A DNA stretch of 64,000 nucleotides. Source: Rhizobium rhizogenes NBRC 13257. GTDB lineage: Bacteria > Pseudomonadota > Alphaproteobacteria > Rhizobiales > Rhizobiaceae. The stretch spans positions 1 to 64,000 of the forward strand of contig NZ_BAYX01000013.1 in NCBI RefSeq assembly GCF_000696095.1, read 5' to 3'. The notes beneath the pieces were generated by a model. That model searched no databases. It saw nothing but the letters and a program-made list of their open reading frames with translations, and was not told the DNA's origin. Shown piece by piece: positions 43,681 to 54,327 of this stretch. Position 1 is the stretch's first letter; every line of letters starts with the position of its first letter. The translations under genes were made by a program, and so were the position numbers.

Positions 43681-45030
43681 TTACTTCGGCGGCGTGCCGT
43701 TGTCGGCAAGGACATCGCCGACGAGATAGAGCGAGCCGCCGATCAGGATGCGTGGCGCCGGCATATTGGGCACGGCGAGTTCCCTGATTTCGTCCAGTGC
43801 CTGGCGAACCGTCGACATCGGCTCGGCCACCAGACCGGCATCATAGGCCGAATTGGCCAGGATGACCGGATCGATCATCGCCTCGCTGCCACGGATCGGC
43901 ACGCAATAGACCTTTTCCGCCAGCCCGGTGAAAGCCTTGAAATAGCCGACGGGATCCTTGGTGTTGATCATGCCGATGATCAGGAACAGCGGGCGTGGCT
44001 GACGCTCCTCGAAACTGGCCATGGCTTCGGCAATGACCTCGCCGGCACCGGGATTGTGACCTCCATCGACCCAGATTTCCGCACCTTCCGGGGCGTGCGG
44101 CAACAACTCGCCCTCCGTCAGGCGTTGGAGGCGGCCCGGCCATTCGACCGATATCATCGCCTTTTCCATCATCGCCTCGGTGACGGTAAAGCCGGCGGCC
44201 TTGACGGCGCGGATAGCGGCGGCGGCGTTGGCATATTGATGCCGGCCCGGCAGGCGCGGCAGCGGCAGGTCGCCAAGACCGAATTCGTCCTGATAGACGA
44301 GCCGGCCATATTCCTCGTGGGCGGAAAAATCCTGGCCGAAGACGGCGGTTGGGCAGCGCAGCCGCTCGGCCGTCGATATCAGCACGTCGAGCGCCGCATC
44401 ATAGTCCTGATGACCAATCACAACGGGCCGACCGGCCTTCATGATCCCCGCCTTTTCGGCGGCGATCAGCTCGACTCGGTCACCGAGATAGGGCTGGTGA
44501 TCGAGCGAGATCGGCATGATCACCGAAACGGCCGGTTCGGAAATGACATTGGTAGCGTCGAAACGGCCGCCGAGGCCGACTTCAATGACGGCGGCATCGG
44601 CCGGATGCTCGGCAAACAGAGTGAAGGTGGCCGCCGTCAGGATTTCGAAAACCGTGATCTTCTCGCCGCCATTGGCATCGGCGATGCGCCGCAGCACTTC
44701 GGCAAATACTGCGTCGGCCACCAGCTCGCCACGGCCGCCCTTGACGCCGATGCGGTAGCGCTCATGCCAGTTGACGAGATGCGGCGAGGTATGGACATGC
44801 ACGCTGTAGCCGCCTGCTTCGAGAAGCGCGCGGCAGAAGGCCGTCACCGAGCCCTTGCCATTGGTACCGGCGACATGGATCACCGGCGGCAGCTTGTTCT
44901 GCGGATTGCCGAGGATGTCGAGAAGGCGAGTGATCCTGTCCAGCGAGAGATCGTAGCCCTTGGGGTGCAGCCCCATCAGCTTGTCGATCTCCTGCGCTGC
45001 CTCGCTCACTGCGGATTGATCCATCGCCAT
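43681..45030 (-). CDS. folC: Folylpolyglutamate/dihydrofolate synthase
   Basis: A 449-residue Mur-ligase-type enzyme that adds glutamate to dihydropteroate and folates. The ATP loop is HVAGTNGKGSVTAFCRA; VEVGLGGRFDATNV and the domain-2 motif WVDGGHNPGAGE are typical. Among clustered in-frame starts, ATG 45030 is favoured because GGAGG lies 8 nt upstream; GTG 45039 and ATG 45024 are alternatives. It is last in the trpF-trpB-trpA-accD-folC set, 36 nt after accD. Confidence 0.95.
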   Translation of the reverse strand: MAMDQSAVSEAAQEIDKLMGLHPKGYDLSLDRITRLLDILGNPQNKLPPVIHVAGTNGKGSVTAFCRALLEAGGYSVHVHTSPHLVNWHERYRIGVKGGRGELVADAVFAEVLRRIADANGGEKITVFEILTAATFTLFAEHPADAAVIEVGLGGRFDATNVISEPAVSVIMPISLDHQPYLGDRVELIAAEKAGIMKAGRPVVIGHQDYDAALDVLISTAERLRCPTAVFGQDFSAHEEYGRLVYQDEFGLGDLPLPRLPGRHQYANAAAAIRAVKAAGFTVTEAMMEKAMISVEWPGRLQRLTEGELLPHAPEGAEIWVDGGHNPGAGEVIAEAMASFEERQPRPLFLIIGMINTKDPVGYFKAFTGLAEKVYCVPIRGSEAMIDPVILANSAYDAGLVAEPMSTVRQALDEIRELAVPNMPAPRILIGGSLYLVGDVLADNGTPPK

Positions 45031-45066
45031 CACCCGCACCTCCGCCTTTCGGCCATCCGTTTCAGG

Positions 45067-45978
45067 TCAGCCGTTCGCCACCAGCGGCGCGGCCGCACCG
45101 TTCAGGCTCTTCGCAGACACGTCATTTGCCGGAGCCTTGGTCAGGATCTTCAGAAGCGTCGCCAGGGTATCGGGGATATCGTGGCGCTTGACGACCATGT
45201 CGACCATGCCGTGCTCGAGCAGGTATTCCGAGGTCTGGAAGCCTTCCGGCAGCTTTTCGCGGATCGTCTGTTCGATGACGCGCTTGCCGGCAAAGCAGAT
45301 TTCCGCGCCCGGCTCCGCCAGATGGACATCGCCGAGCATGGCGTAAGAGGCGGTGACGCCCCCCGTTGTCGGGTTGGTCAGGACGACGATATAGGGCTGG
45401 CCGGCTTCCTTCAGCATGTCGACGGCAACCGTCGTGCGCGGCAGCTGCATCAGCGACAGAATGCCTTCCTGCATGCGGGCGCCGCCCGAAGCCGGGAACA
45501 TTACTAGCGGGCACTTCTCGGCAATGGCGCGCTCAAACGCCTTGACGATCGCTTCACCTGCGGCAATGCCGAGCGAGCCGCCCATGAAATTGAACTCATG
45601 GACGACGGCCACGAGCTTCAAGCCGCGAACCTTGCCGACGCCGGCGACGATCGTGTCTTCCTGATCGGTCTTGACGCGGCTGTCCTTCAGGCGGTCGGTG
45701 TATTTCTTCGAGTCGCGGAACTTCAGCGGGTCCTGCGCGACCTTCGGCTGCTGCAGGGCTTCATATTCGCCCTTGTCGAAAAGATCGGCAAGACGAGCCT
45801 TGGCCGGCATCTTCATATGGAAGCCGGAGGCCGGAATAACCCACTTATTGTCTTCCAGATCCTTGTGGAAGACCATCTCGCCGGTCTCCGGGCACTTGAT
45901 CCAGAGATTTTCCGGCACTTCGCGGCGGCCCAGCATGGAATTGATCCGCGGGCGGACGTAGTTGGTGATCCAGTTCAA
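45067..45978 (-). CDS. accD: Acetyl-CoA carboxylase carboxyltransferase subunit beta
   Basis: A 303-residue AccD that, with AccA, transfers carboxyl from biotin to acetyl-CoA in fatty acid synthesis. The crotonase-like core shows VVAVHEFNFMGGSLG, FPASGGARMQEG and LTNPTTGGVTASYAMLGD. The N-terminal zinc ribbon is degenerate: Cys29 remains, but the other three ligand positions are Thr32, Ile48 and Ser51. It lies between trpA and folC, a linkage common in proteobacteria. Confidence 0.96.
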   Translation of the reverse strand: MNWITNYVRPRINSMLGRREVPENLWIKCPETGEMVFHKDLEDNKWVIPASGFHMKMPAKARLADLFDKGEYEALQQPKVAQDPLKFRDSKKYTDRLKDSRVKTDQEDTIVAGVGKVRGLKLVAVVHEFNFMGGSLGIAAGEAIVKAFERAIAEKCPLVMFPASGGARMQEGILSLMQLPRTTVAVDMLKEAGQPYIVVLTNPTTGGVTASYAMLGDVHLAEPGAEICFAGKRVIEQTIREKLPEGFQTSEYLLEHGMVDMVVKRHDIPDTLATLLKILTKAPANDVSAKSLNGAAAPLVANG

Positions 45979-46087
45979 TTCGCAAACTCCTGATCGACTG
46001 AATTAATCGATATCGTAGTCGTCAACTAATGCCCACGGGCCTTTTCTTCAACCTCTTCGGATTGAGGGGCCAGCCTTTGTGGGAAAA

Positions 46088-46927
46088 TTATTCGGCGGCA
46101 ACAAGGCGCGCGGAGCGCGTTCCCGTCGACAGGCCGCGCACCAGTGTCGCAACGGCCTGGATGGTATCGGCGCCGGCCTTGCCGTCCTTGGTCAGGCTGG
46201 TGGCGATCTGATTGACGATCGCCGTACCGACGACGACGCCATCCGCGGAGGCGCCGATAAGCTTCGCATGCTCGGCCGTCTTGACGCCGAAGCCGACGCA
46301 GACCGGCAGATCGGTATGCTGCTTGATGCGCTTGACGGCACCGGAGACCAGCGACGGATCCGGCAGGGCCGAACCGGTGATGCCGTTCATCGAGACATAA
46401 TAGACGAAGCCGGATGTATTTTTCAGCACGGCCGGCAGGCGCTTTTCATCGGTGGTCGGCGTTGCCAGGCGGATGAAGTTGATGCCCTTGCGGATCGCCG
46501 GGATGCAAAGCTCGTCATCCATTTCCGGCGGCAGATCGACAACGATCAGGCCGTCGATACCGGCGGCGATCGCGTCATCGAGGAAGGTCTCGACGCCATA
46601 GATATAGATGGGATTGTAGTAACCCATCAGCACGATCGGCGTATCGCCGTCCGTCTTGCGGAAATCGGCGGCGAGCTGCAGCGTCTTCTTCAGCGTCTGG
46701 CCAGCCTTCAGCGCGCGCTGGCCGGCGAGCTGAATCGCCGGGCCGTCCGCCATGGGATCAGAAAAGGGCATGCCGAGCTCGATGACGTCGGCGCCGGCTT
46801 CCGGCAGCGCCTTCATGATGCCGAGCGAGGTGTCGTAATCGGGATCGCCGCCCATGAAATAAGTGACGAGCGCCGGGCGGCCTTCAGCCTTCAGAGCGGC
46901 GAAGCGTTTGTCCATACGTGCGGTCAT
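46088..46927 (-). CDS. trpA: Tryptophan synthase alpha chain
   Basis: A 279-residue TIM barrel that cleaves indole-3-glycerol phosphate. The catalytic Glu is in ADVIELGMPFSDPMADG and the catalytic Asp in LIVVDLPPEM. Phosphate-binding loops include VCVGFGVKTAEHA and ADGVVVGTAIV. It follows trpB with 10 nt between. Confidence 0.97.
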   Translation of the reverse strand: MTARMDKRFAALKAEGRPALVTYFMGGDPDYDTSLGIMKALPEAGADVIELGMPFSDPMADGPAIQLAGQRALKAGQTLKKTLQLAADFRKTDGDTPIVLMGYYNPIYIYGVETFLDDAIAAGIDGLIVVDLPPEMDDELCIPAIRKGINFIRLATPTTDEKRLPAVLKNTSGFVYYVSMNGITGSALPDPSLVSGAVKRIKQHTDLPVCVGFGVKTAEHAKLIGASADGVVVGTAIVNQIATSLTKDGKAGADTIQAVATLVRGLSTGTRSARLVAAE

Positions 46928-46937
46928 GATGTCTAAC

Positions 46938-48152
<1,215 letters not shown>

Positions 48153-48154
48153 TC

Positions 48155-48823
48155 TTAACTCCCTGCTGCCGGTTCCGGCAGGCATGCTTCTGCAACAGCG
48201 TCGAAAAATTCGTCGATCTTCTTCGGATCCTTCACACCCGGCGCGCTTTCGACGCCAGAGGAGAGATCGATGCCCGTGGCCCTGGTGGATGCCAGCGCCT
48301 GGGCGAAATTGTCCTTGTTCACGCCGCCGGACAGCATGTAGTCGACGCGATCGTCGAGCCAGCTCATCAGGCTCCAGTCGAAGGACACGCCGTTTCCGCC
48401 CGGCAACTCCGAACCAGCCGGCGGCTTGGCGTCGAACAGGAAGCGGTCGGCAATACCGATATAGGCTTCGACCCGCTTCAGATCGTCGGCGTCACGCACC
48501 GACATGGCCTTCATGACCGGCAGATTATAGACCGCTTTTATCGTCAGCACACGCTCCGGGCTTTCATTGCCATGGAGCTGGAGAATATCCGGACGCACCA
48601 GCGAGATGATCTCATCGAGATCGTCATTGGTCGGATTGACAGTTACCGCGACGATCTTCGCCTTGCCGCGAGCGCGCTCGGCAAGCTTGCCGGCAAGATC
48701 GGGCTCTATATAGCGGGGGCTTTTTTCAAAGAAGATAAAACCGACATGCGTGGCGCCGCGCTCAAGCGCACGATCCATAGCTTCCGGCGTTTTCAGACCG
48801 CAAATTTTGATATCGGGGTTCAT
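48155..48823 (-). CDS. trpF: Phosphoribosylanthranilate isomerase
   Basis: A 222-residue TIM barrel for the third step of tryptophan synthesis. The catalytic Cys is in DIKICGLKTPEAMD, the catalytic Asp is near GIDLSSGVESAPGVKDPKKI, and VMLSGGVNKDN is the phosphate loop. It is the first gene of trpFBA-accD-folC. TrpE, TrpD and TrpC are not in the window. Confidence 0.95.
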   Translation of the reverse strand: MNPDIKICGLKTPEAMDRALERGATHVGFIFFEKSPRYIEPDLAGKLAERARGKAKIVAVTVNPTNDDLDEIISLVRPDILQLHGNESPERVLTIKAVYNLPVMKAMSVRDADDLKRVEAYIGIADRFLFDAKPPAGSELPGGNGVSFDWSLMSWLDDRVDYMLSGGVNKDNFAQALASTRATGIDLSSGVESAPGVKDPKKIDEFFDAVAEACLPEPAAGS

Positions 48824-48913
48824 GGCAGCGGAGTGACATGAAAATTAGAAAGAGTCGAGCCTAAAGGCGACAAACTGGGAATTTTACGCGTCTCTGATGA
48901 AGCCGAATATGGC

Positions 48914-49675
48914 TCAATCGAAGTCAATTGCATGCAGGTGGCTGCCATGGCGTTTCAACCAGGCCTTGGCCTCGTCCATCTCCGGGCAAAGCTTGCGGCA
49001 CAGCGCCCAGAAGCGCGGGCCGTGGTTCATTTCGCGCAAGTGCGCGACCTCGTGGGCGGCGAGATAGTCGATGACCAGCGGCGGCGCCATGACGATCCGC
49101 CAGGAGAAGCTCAGATTTCCCTCGGACGAGCAGGAGCCCCAGCGGCTACGGGTATCCTTCATGCTGATCGAGGAGACGGGCGCGCGGATCGATCCCGCAT
49201 GCAGCTTTACCAACCTTTCCAGATCGGCGCGAGCCTCCTTCTTGAGGAAGGTGGCGATGCGCCGGCCGGCATGTTCCGGCATGCCGCTGACGCGCAGGAC
49301 CGGCACGCCATCGATGACGATCGCCTCGGTCAGGCCGCGCAGCGTGCCGGTGTGCTCGATGCGATGGCGGATGCCGCGCAGGAGGATTTCGCCGCCGCTT
49401 CTCAAGCTGCTTTCGGTGGAGAATTTCGCAAGCTTGGTCAAAAGCCAGCCCTGGTGGCGGTCGAGGAAGGCGTTGACCTCGCGCGCTGCCAGGCCACGCG
49501 GAATGGTCATCTTCAGCGCCCGTCCGCCGGGTTCGATGCGAAGCGTGATCCGTGTCGCCCGCTCATTCTGGCGGATCGTCAGCGGCATCAAGCGGCCGGC
49601 CACCTCCAGCGTGCGCGTTTCCGGCGCAGGCGGCTGGGGAGCGGATCGGCGGGATCTGGACAGAAGCGGAAACAT
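48914..49675 (-). CDS. YgjP/DUF45-type zinc metallopeptidase
   Basis: A 253-residue protein with the YgjP-like metallopeptidase domain. The zinc motif HEVAHLREMNHGPRFW supplies two histidines within HExxH and a third His shortly after. The upstream stretches VSSISMKDTRSRWGSCSSEGNLSFSW and IDYLAAHEVAH are characteristic. The substrate is unknown; most members are cytoplasmic and none has a firm role. ATG 49675 is chosen over a TTG at 49714. It has no obvious operon partner. Confidence 0.85.
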   Translation of the reverse strand: MFPLLSRSRRSAPQPPAPETRTLEVAGRLMPLTIRQNERATRITLRIEPGGRALKMTIPRGLAAREVNAFLDRHQGWLLTKLAKFSTESSLRSGGEILLRGIRHRIEHTGTLRGLTEAIVIDGVPVLRVSGMPEHAGRRIATFLKKEARADLERLVKLHAGSIRAPVSSISMKDTRSRWGSCSSEGNLSFSWRIVMAPPLVIDYLAAHEVAHLREMNHGPRFWALCRKLCPEMDEAKAWLKRHGSHLHAIDFD

Positions 49676-49717
49676 GAGAGGCAGTTTTATACGATTCGCT
49701 CGGGTTTCTGGCAAAGA

Positions 49718-49745
49718 AAAACCGGCATCCGATGATGCCGGTTTT
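49718..49745 (-). terminator. Terminator downstream of the DUF2852 gene
   Basis: The stem aaaaccggcatc/gatgccggtttt (12 bp, 4-nt loop) lies between the DUF2852 gene and the YgjP-type gene. On the minus strand the 3' arm ends in a T-run. Confidence 0.88.
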
Positions 49746-49765
49746 ATGGGGAGGTTGATTATCGA

Positions 49766-50212
49766 TTACGGCGTCTGGAATTCCGGAGCCGGACCGTTAT
49801 CATCATTGCGCTTGACGTTGTTGCGGTCGCGCATGAAGCGATCGAATTCGTCCTGATCCTTGGCGCGGCGAAGCTCGCGGACATAGGTATCGAAGTCGGC
49901 ACGCATTTCATCGAGCTTGCGGCGTTCTTCTTCAAGACGCTCCAGCTCTGCCCGGCGCCAATCGTCGAATGCGACGTTGCCGGTGGTGAAATGGGCGCGG
50001 TGACGACCACGGTGGCGACCGCAGCCGGAGAAGCCGCTAAACACGCCGTCGGCCTTCTCGTTCACATCCCGTTTGAAATCCCTCAGGCGTTCGCCGAAGA
50101 GAATATAGGCAAGCATGGCGAGGCCGAGCGGCCAGAAGACCACGAAGCCAAGCACCATCAGAGCAATGGTGGCCGGAGTCCAATCCGGACGAAGCAATGC
50201 TGACTGGTTCAT
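49766..50212 (-). CDS. DUF2852 family membrane protein
   Basis: A 148-residue protein of the rhizobial DUF2852 family, function unknown. One hydrophobic helix (about 14-36, ending WPLGLAMLAYILFG) is followed by a short Cys/Arg/His-rich stretch (CGRHRGRHRAHF, about 63-74). A long charged helix full of Glu and Arg follows (ELERLEEERRKLDEMRADF). The layout suggests a membrane-anchored coiled-coil protein. It is transcribed alone, ending at a terminator. Confidence 0.82.
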   Translation of the reverse strand: MNQSALLRPDWTPATIALMVLGFVVFWPLGLAMLAYILFGERLRDFKRDVNEKADGVFSGFSGCGRHRGRHRAHFTTGNVAFDDWRRAELERLEEERRKLDEMRADFDTYVRELRRAKDQDEFDRFMRDRNNVKRNDDNGPAPEFQTP

Positions 50213-50370
50213 CGTGAGGTATCCTCGCAGTAAGTCGGTCCGACCACATGCCGAACCGCTGGAATCGAGATGGTTACCTCTTCGCGAGCCTTCAATGGTA
50301 TTTGCCGGGGAAATCGAGCAAGCCTTTGATTCAAGCTCAATAATTCAGCAAAAGCTAATTCTTTGCGATC

Positions 50371-51648
50371 TCAGGCGGTTTTGCCGCCCTTGATCACACG
50401 CTTGACGACCGGCTTGCCGCTGCGTGCATGCTCGCGGGCAAAGGCGATAATGCGCGGTGCGATCTCGCGGCGGAAGCGCGAACCGTTGAAGACGCCGTAG
50501 TGGCCGACATCGGGCTGCAGGTAATGCATCCGCATGTCGTCGGGAATATTCGTGCAGATGGTCTGCGCCGCCCCGGTCTGGCCGACGCCGGAGATATCGT
50601 CGTTCTCGCCCTCGACCGTCAGCAGCGCGACATTGCGGATGGCTGCGGGATCGACGCGCTGGCCGCGATGCATCAACTCACCCTTCGGCAGCGCATGCTT
50701 GATGAAAACCTCATCGACGGTCTGCAGATAGAATTCCGCCGTCAGGTCCATGACCGCCAGATATTCATCATAGAAATCGCGGTGCTTCTCCGCCGGCTCG
50801 CCGTCGTTCTTGACGAGGTGCATGAAGAAGTCCTTGTGGGCGATCATGTGCCGATCGAGGTTCATCGACATGAAGCCGGAGAGCTGCAGGAAGCCGGGAT
50901 AGACCGGCCGCATGAAGCCCGGCTGCGGCCAGGGCACGTTCATGACGACATTGTCGGCGAACCATTCCAGCGGCTTGTCCTTGGCGAGTTGGTTGACGGC
51001 CGTCGGATTGATGCGCGTGTCGATCGGTCCGCCCATCAGCGTCATCGACGCAGGCGACAGCGGATCACCAGCCGCCTCCATCACCGCAGCTGCGGCCAGA
51101 ACCGGGACTGAAGGCTGACAGACGGCGACGACATGGGTGTCGGGACCGAGATGGTGCAGCATCTCGATGACGTAATCGATGTAATCTTCCAGATCGAAGG
51201 TGCCCTCGGTCATCGGCACCATGCGGGCGTCGATCCAGTCGGTAATGTAGATATCGGCGCTCGGCAGCAGCGCTTCGACGGTGCCGCGCAGCAGCGTCGC
51301 ATAGTGGCCGGACATCGGCGCGACGATCAGGATGCGCGGATCGCTGCCATGGCCAGCAGGCAGGCTGCGCTCGAAATGGATCAGATTGCAGAAGGGCTTC
51401 TTCCAGACGACCTTTTCATGGACCGAAACCGGCTTGCCGTCGATCTGGGTTTCAGGGAGCCCGAATTCCGGCTTGCCATAGCGCCGCGTGGTGCGCTCGA
51501 ACATCTCGAGACTTGCCGTCATCGTGCGGCCAAGCACCGTATGGGAGAGTGGATTGAGCGGATTGGCATAGGCCAGGCGCATCATGTCGGCGGCGGCGCG
51601 GAAAGGCGCAAGAGCGGCATGATTGAGTTCATAAAACTGATAAAACAT
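50371..51648 (-). CDS. phaZ: Intracellular polyhydroxybutyrate depolymerase
   Basis: A 425-residue PhaZ of the intracellular PHB depolymerase family, which mobilises the storage polymer. The alpha/beta-hydrolase core carries its nucleophile as Cys177 in VVAVCQPSVP, as in intracellular PhaZ enzymes rather than serine-type extracellular ones. The Asp of LTVEGENDDISG and the His of PDVGHYGVF complete the triad. No phasin or synthase gene is adjacent. A 287-nt non-coding region lies upstream. Confidence 0.92.
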   Translation of the reverse strand: MFYQFYELNHAALAPFRAAADMMRLAYANPLNPLSHTVLGRTMTASLEMFERTTRRYGKPEFGLPETQIDGKPVSVHEKVVWKKPFCNLIHFERSLPAGHGSDPRILIVAPMSGHYATLLRGTVEALLPSADIYITDWIDARMVPMTEGTFDLEDYIDYVIEMLHHLGPDTHVVAVCQPSVPVLAAAAVMEAAGDPLSPASMTLMGGPIDTRINPTAVNQLAKDKPLEWFADNVVMNVPWPQPGFMRPVYPGFLQLSGFMSMNLDRHMIAHKDFFMHLVKNDGEPAEKHRDFYDEYLAVMDLTAEFYLQTVDEVFIKHALPKGELMHRGQRVDPAAIRNVALLTVEGENDDISGVGQTGAAQTICTNIPDDMRMHYLQPDVGHYGVFNGSRFRREIAPRIIAFAREHARSGKPVVKRVIKGGKTA

Positions 51649-51935
51649 CGGAAAGCGTCTCCTCTCGAGAAGCTGGTGCCAAGCCTCGAAAATCAGCGAT
51701 TTCCAGAAAGCTTAAATGCGCCTTTAAGCGTTACTGCGTCCTCCGCAACGTGCTCCCGGACACGCTGCACAATCAGATAACGACCGCTCCCCACGCGTGG
51801 TCTTCATCCTTCAAGCCAGAATAGCACCTTTTGCTGCAAGGCAACATCAATTTTGCATCGCACCAACCAGCAAAAATGCCGGGGAACTTGCTCCCCGACA
51901 TCCAGAATGGTCTCAAAACCTTAACGCACCGACTA
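51649..51935. other. Intergenic region between phaZ and the FAH-family gene
   Basis: This 287-nt stretch contains the phaZ promoter side and, near its right end, the terminator of the FAH-family gene. No coding potential or repeat is apparent in the remainder. Confidence 0.5.
51872..51897 (-). terminator. Terminator downstream of the FAH-family gene
   Basis: Read on the minus strand, CGGGGA pairs with TCCCCG across a 6-nt loop and is followed by GCATTTTTG. Confidence 0.72.
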
Positions 51936-52778
51936 TCAGGCGTCGGCCAGGAACGTCTGGCGCTGCGAACCGAGGCCTTCCATGCCGAGTTCTACGACAT
52001 CGCCAGCCTTCAGGAACTGCGGCGGCTTCATGCCCATGCCGACGCCGGGAGGCGTGCCGGTGGAGATGACGTCGCCCGGATGCAGCGACATGAACTGGCT
52101 GAGGTAGGAGACGAGATAGGCGACGCCATAGACCATGGTCTTGGTCGAGCCGTCCTGCATCGTCTTGCCGTTGACCTTCAGCCACATGCCGAGATTCTGC
52201 GGGTCGGCGACTTCGTCCTTGGTGACCAGCCAGGGGCCGATCGGGCCGAAGGTGTCGCAGGACTTGCCCTTGGTCCACTGTCCGGAACGCTCGGTCTGGA
52301 AGGCGCGTTCGGAAACGTCATGCGAGACGCAATAGCCGGCGACATAGTCCAGCGCGTCGGCTTCGCTGACATATTTGGCGGTCTTGCCGATGACGACGCC
52401 GAGTTCGACTTCCCAGTCGGTCTTTTGCGAGCCGCGCGGGATCAGCACATTGTCGTTCGGGCCGACGATGGCCGAGGTCGCCTTCATGAAGATAATCGGC
52501 TCCGGCGGCACCGTGGCGCCGGTTTCGGCGGCGTGGTCGGAGAAATTCAGGCCGATGCAGATGAACTTGCCGGTGCCGGCAACGCAGGCGCCGAGGCGGC
52601 CTTCAGCCAATTCCGGCAGGCTCTTGGGATCGAGCGCCGCAATTTTCGCGAGTCCGGCCGGCGAAATCGCCTCACCGCCGATATCGGCGACATGCGCGGA
52701 GAGATCACGGATCTTGCCGTCGCTATCCAGAAGCGCCGGCTTTTCCTTGCCAGCCGGGCCAACACGCAACAATTTCAT
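51936..52778 (-). CDS. Fumarylacetoacetate hydrolase family protein
   Basis: A 280-residue FAH-superfamily enzyme. The metal-binding acidic residues lie in the canonical pattern: EPIIFMKATSAIVGPND, then DWEVELGVVIGK, then AGYCVSHDVSERAFQ, and near the end GDVISTGTPPGVGMG. Members hydrolyse or decarboxylate dicarbonyl compounds in aromatic or sugar-acid breakdown, and ureidoglycolate-lyase-like names are also used. The substrate cannot be resolved here. It stands alone with its own terminator. Confidence 0.88.
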   Translation of the reverse strand: MKLLRVGPAGKEKPALLDSDGKIRDLSAHVADIGGEAISPAGLAKIAALDPKSLPELAEGRLGACVAGTGKFICIGLNFSDHAAETGATVPPEPIIFMKATSAIVGPNDNVLIPRGSQKTDWEVELGVVIGKTAKYVSEADALDYVAGYCVSHDVSERAFQTERSGQWTKGKSCDTFGPIGPWLVTKDEVADPQNLGMWLKVNGKTMQDGSTKTMVYGVAYLVSYLSQFMSLHPGDVISTGTPPGVGMGMKPPQFLKAGDVVELGMEGLGSQRQTFLADA

Positions 52779-52908
52779 AGGTCTTCCTTCCCTGCATTTT
52801 AAAAGACGAGATTGATTTCACCATATATGAACGACTTATTCACCAGTGTCATCAATCGATTTCGAACATAACACGTCCTGTTTGTCCGCGTCGGAACAAC
52901 AGCCTTTC

Positions 52909-54327
52909 CTATGTGGACGACAAAGATCGTGCAATCTCAACAATCGTCGCGAAGGCCACATCGATATCGTCCGCCGTCGTCTCGAACTGACCAGCCTGAA
53001 AACGGATGACCAGCCGTCCGGCAACCCGCGTCTGCGTCAGATAGATGCGGCCGTCATTGTTGATGGCGGCGATCAGGCGCTGGGTATGGCTCTCCTGATC
53101 GACGCCGCCTGGCGCCTTGTGATCGAAGGAAAAGAGCGACAGGAACGGCTGGCTGACGATCTCGAAATCCGGCTCCGCCGACAGGCGCTGAGCCAGATTT
53201 TGCGACCAGGCGACATGATTGCGGATCATCGTCCGCAAGCCTTCAAGCCCATGATAACGCAGCAGGAACCAAAGTTTCAACGCACGAAAACGGCGCCCAA
53301 GCGGCACCGACCATTCGGAATAATTGGTAATGCCGTCATGACCGTGGGTGCGCAGGAATTCTGGATGGATCGCCAGCGTCCGCACCAGCGATTCCGGCTC
53401 GCGAATGAACTGCACCGAGCAATCGAACTGCGCGCCGAGCCATTTATGCGGATTGAAGACGATGGAATCGGCCTGCTCGACGCCTTGCCACAGTGTCCGG
53501 AATTCCGGGCAGATCATCGCCGAACCAGCCCAGGCCGCGTCGACATGCACATAGAGACCATGAGCGTGGGCCACCTCGACAACCGCGGCAATATCGTCGC
53601 AGGCACCGATGCTGGTGCCGCCGACACAGGCGATCACACCGGCCGGCAGCAGGCCCGCGGCACGATCCCGCTCGATCGCCGCCGCCAGCGCCTGCGGATC
53701 CATAGCACTATTCGGACCGCTGGAGGGGATACGGACGAGGTTGTCCGCACCGATGCCGGATATCCAGATGGCGCGATCGATCGAGGTGTGGACCTGATCG
53801 GTGGAATAGATCCGCACCGTCTTGTTGGCCGTGAGACCTTGTCTGTTGCCCTGCCAATCAAGTGCCTTTTCACGCATCACCAGAACAGCCGCAAGCGTCG
53901 CCGTCGAGGCGGAATCCTGGATGACGCCGGTAAAACTGTCAGGCAGGCCAAGGGCCTGTCGCAGCCAGTCGACGACCTTGGTTTCCAGTTCGGTCGCGGA
54001 GGGCGAGGTCTGCCAGAGCATACATTGGGCGGCGATGGCGCTGACCAGATATTCGGCGACAACCGAGACCGGAGCCGCATTGGCGGGGAAATAGGCGAAG
54101 AAGCGCGGATGCTGCCAATGGGTCATGCCGGGGACGAGGATATCCTCAAAATCCTTGAAGATATCCTCCATGGATTCGCCGGATTCAGGTGGAGAATCAG
54201 CAATATGCGCCGCAATCTCGCCAGGCGCCGTCTGTGCCCTGACCGGCCGCTCACGAAGCGATGCGCGATAATCCGCGCCCCAATCCGCCGCCTTTTCCGA
54301 CCAGCGCCGAAACTCCTCCCAGTCCAT
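52909..54327 (-). CDS. PLP-dependent group II decarboxylase (AADC family)
   Basis: A 472-residue member of the aromatic-L-amino-acid/glutamate/histidine decarboxylase family. The PLP lysine is in NPHKWLGAQFDCSV, and the conserved Asp that holds the pyridine nitrogen is in VHVDAAWAGSAM. FFAYFPANAAPVS and LPDSFTGVIQDSAS are typical of the AADC type. The amino acid substrate is unknown. It is divergent from the DUF2218 gene across about 205 nt. Confidence 0.9.
   Translation of the reverse strand: MDWEEFRRWSEKAADWGADYRASLRERPVRAQTAPGEIAAHIADSPPESGESMEDIFKDFEDILVPGMTHWQHPRFFAYFPANAAPVSVVAEYLVSAIAAQCMLWQTSPSATELETKVVDWLRQALGLPDSFTGVIQDSASTATLAAVLVMREKALDWQGNRQGLTANKTVRIYSTDQVHTSIDRAIWISGIGADNLVRIPSSGPNSAMDPQALAAAIERDRAAGLLPAGVIACVGGTSIGACDDIAAVVEVAHAHGLYVHVDAAWAGSAMICPEFRTLWQGVEQADSIVFNPHKWLGAQFDCSVQFIREPESLVRTLAIHPEFLRTHGHDGITNYSEWSVPLGRRFRALKLWFLLRYHGLEGLRTMIRNHVAWSQNLAQRLSAEPDFEIVSQPFLSLFSFDHKAPGGVDQESHTQRLIAAINNDGRIYLTQTRVAGRLVIRFQAGQFETTADDIDVAFATIVEIARSLSST

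Noticed and set aside
48153..48185. Upstream start for trpB extending into trpF
   Set aside because: The GTG at 48152 has a proper ribosome site and gives the conserved N-terminus; the extra residues are encoded by trpF sequence in another frame.
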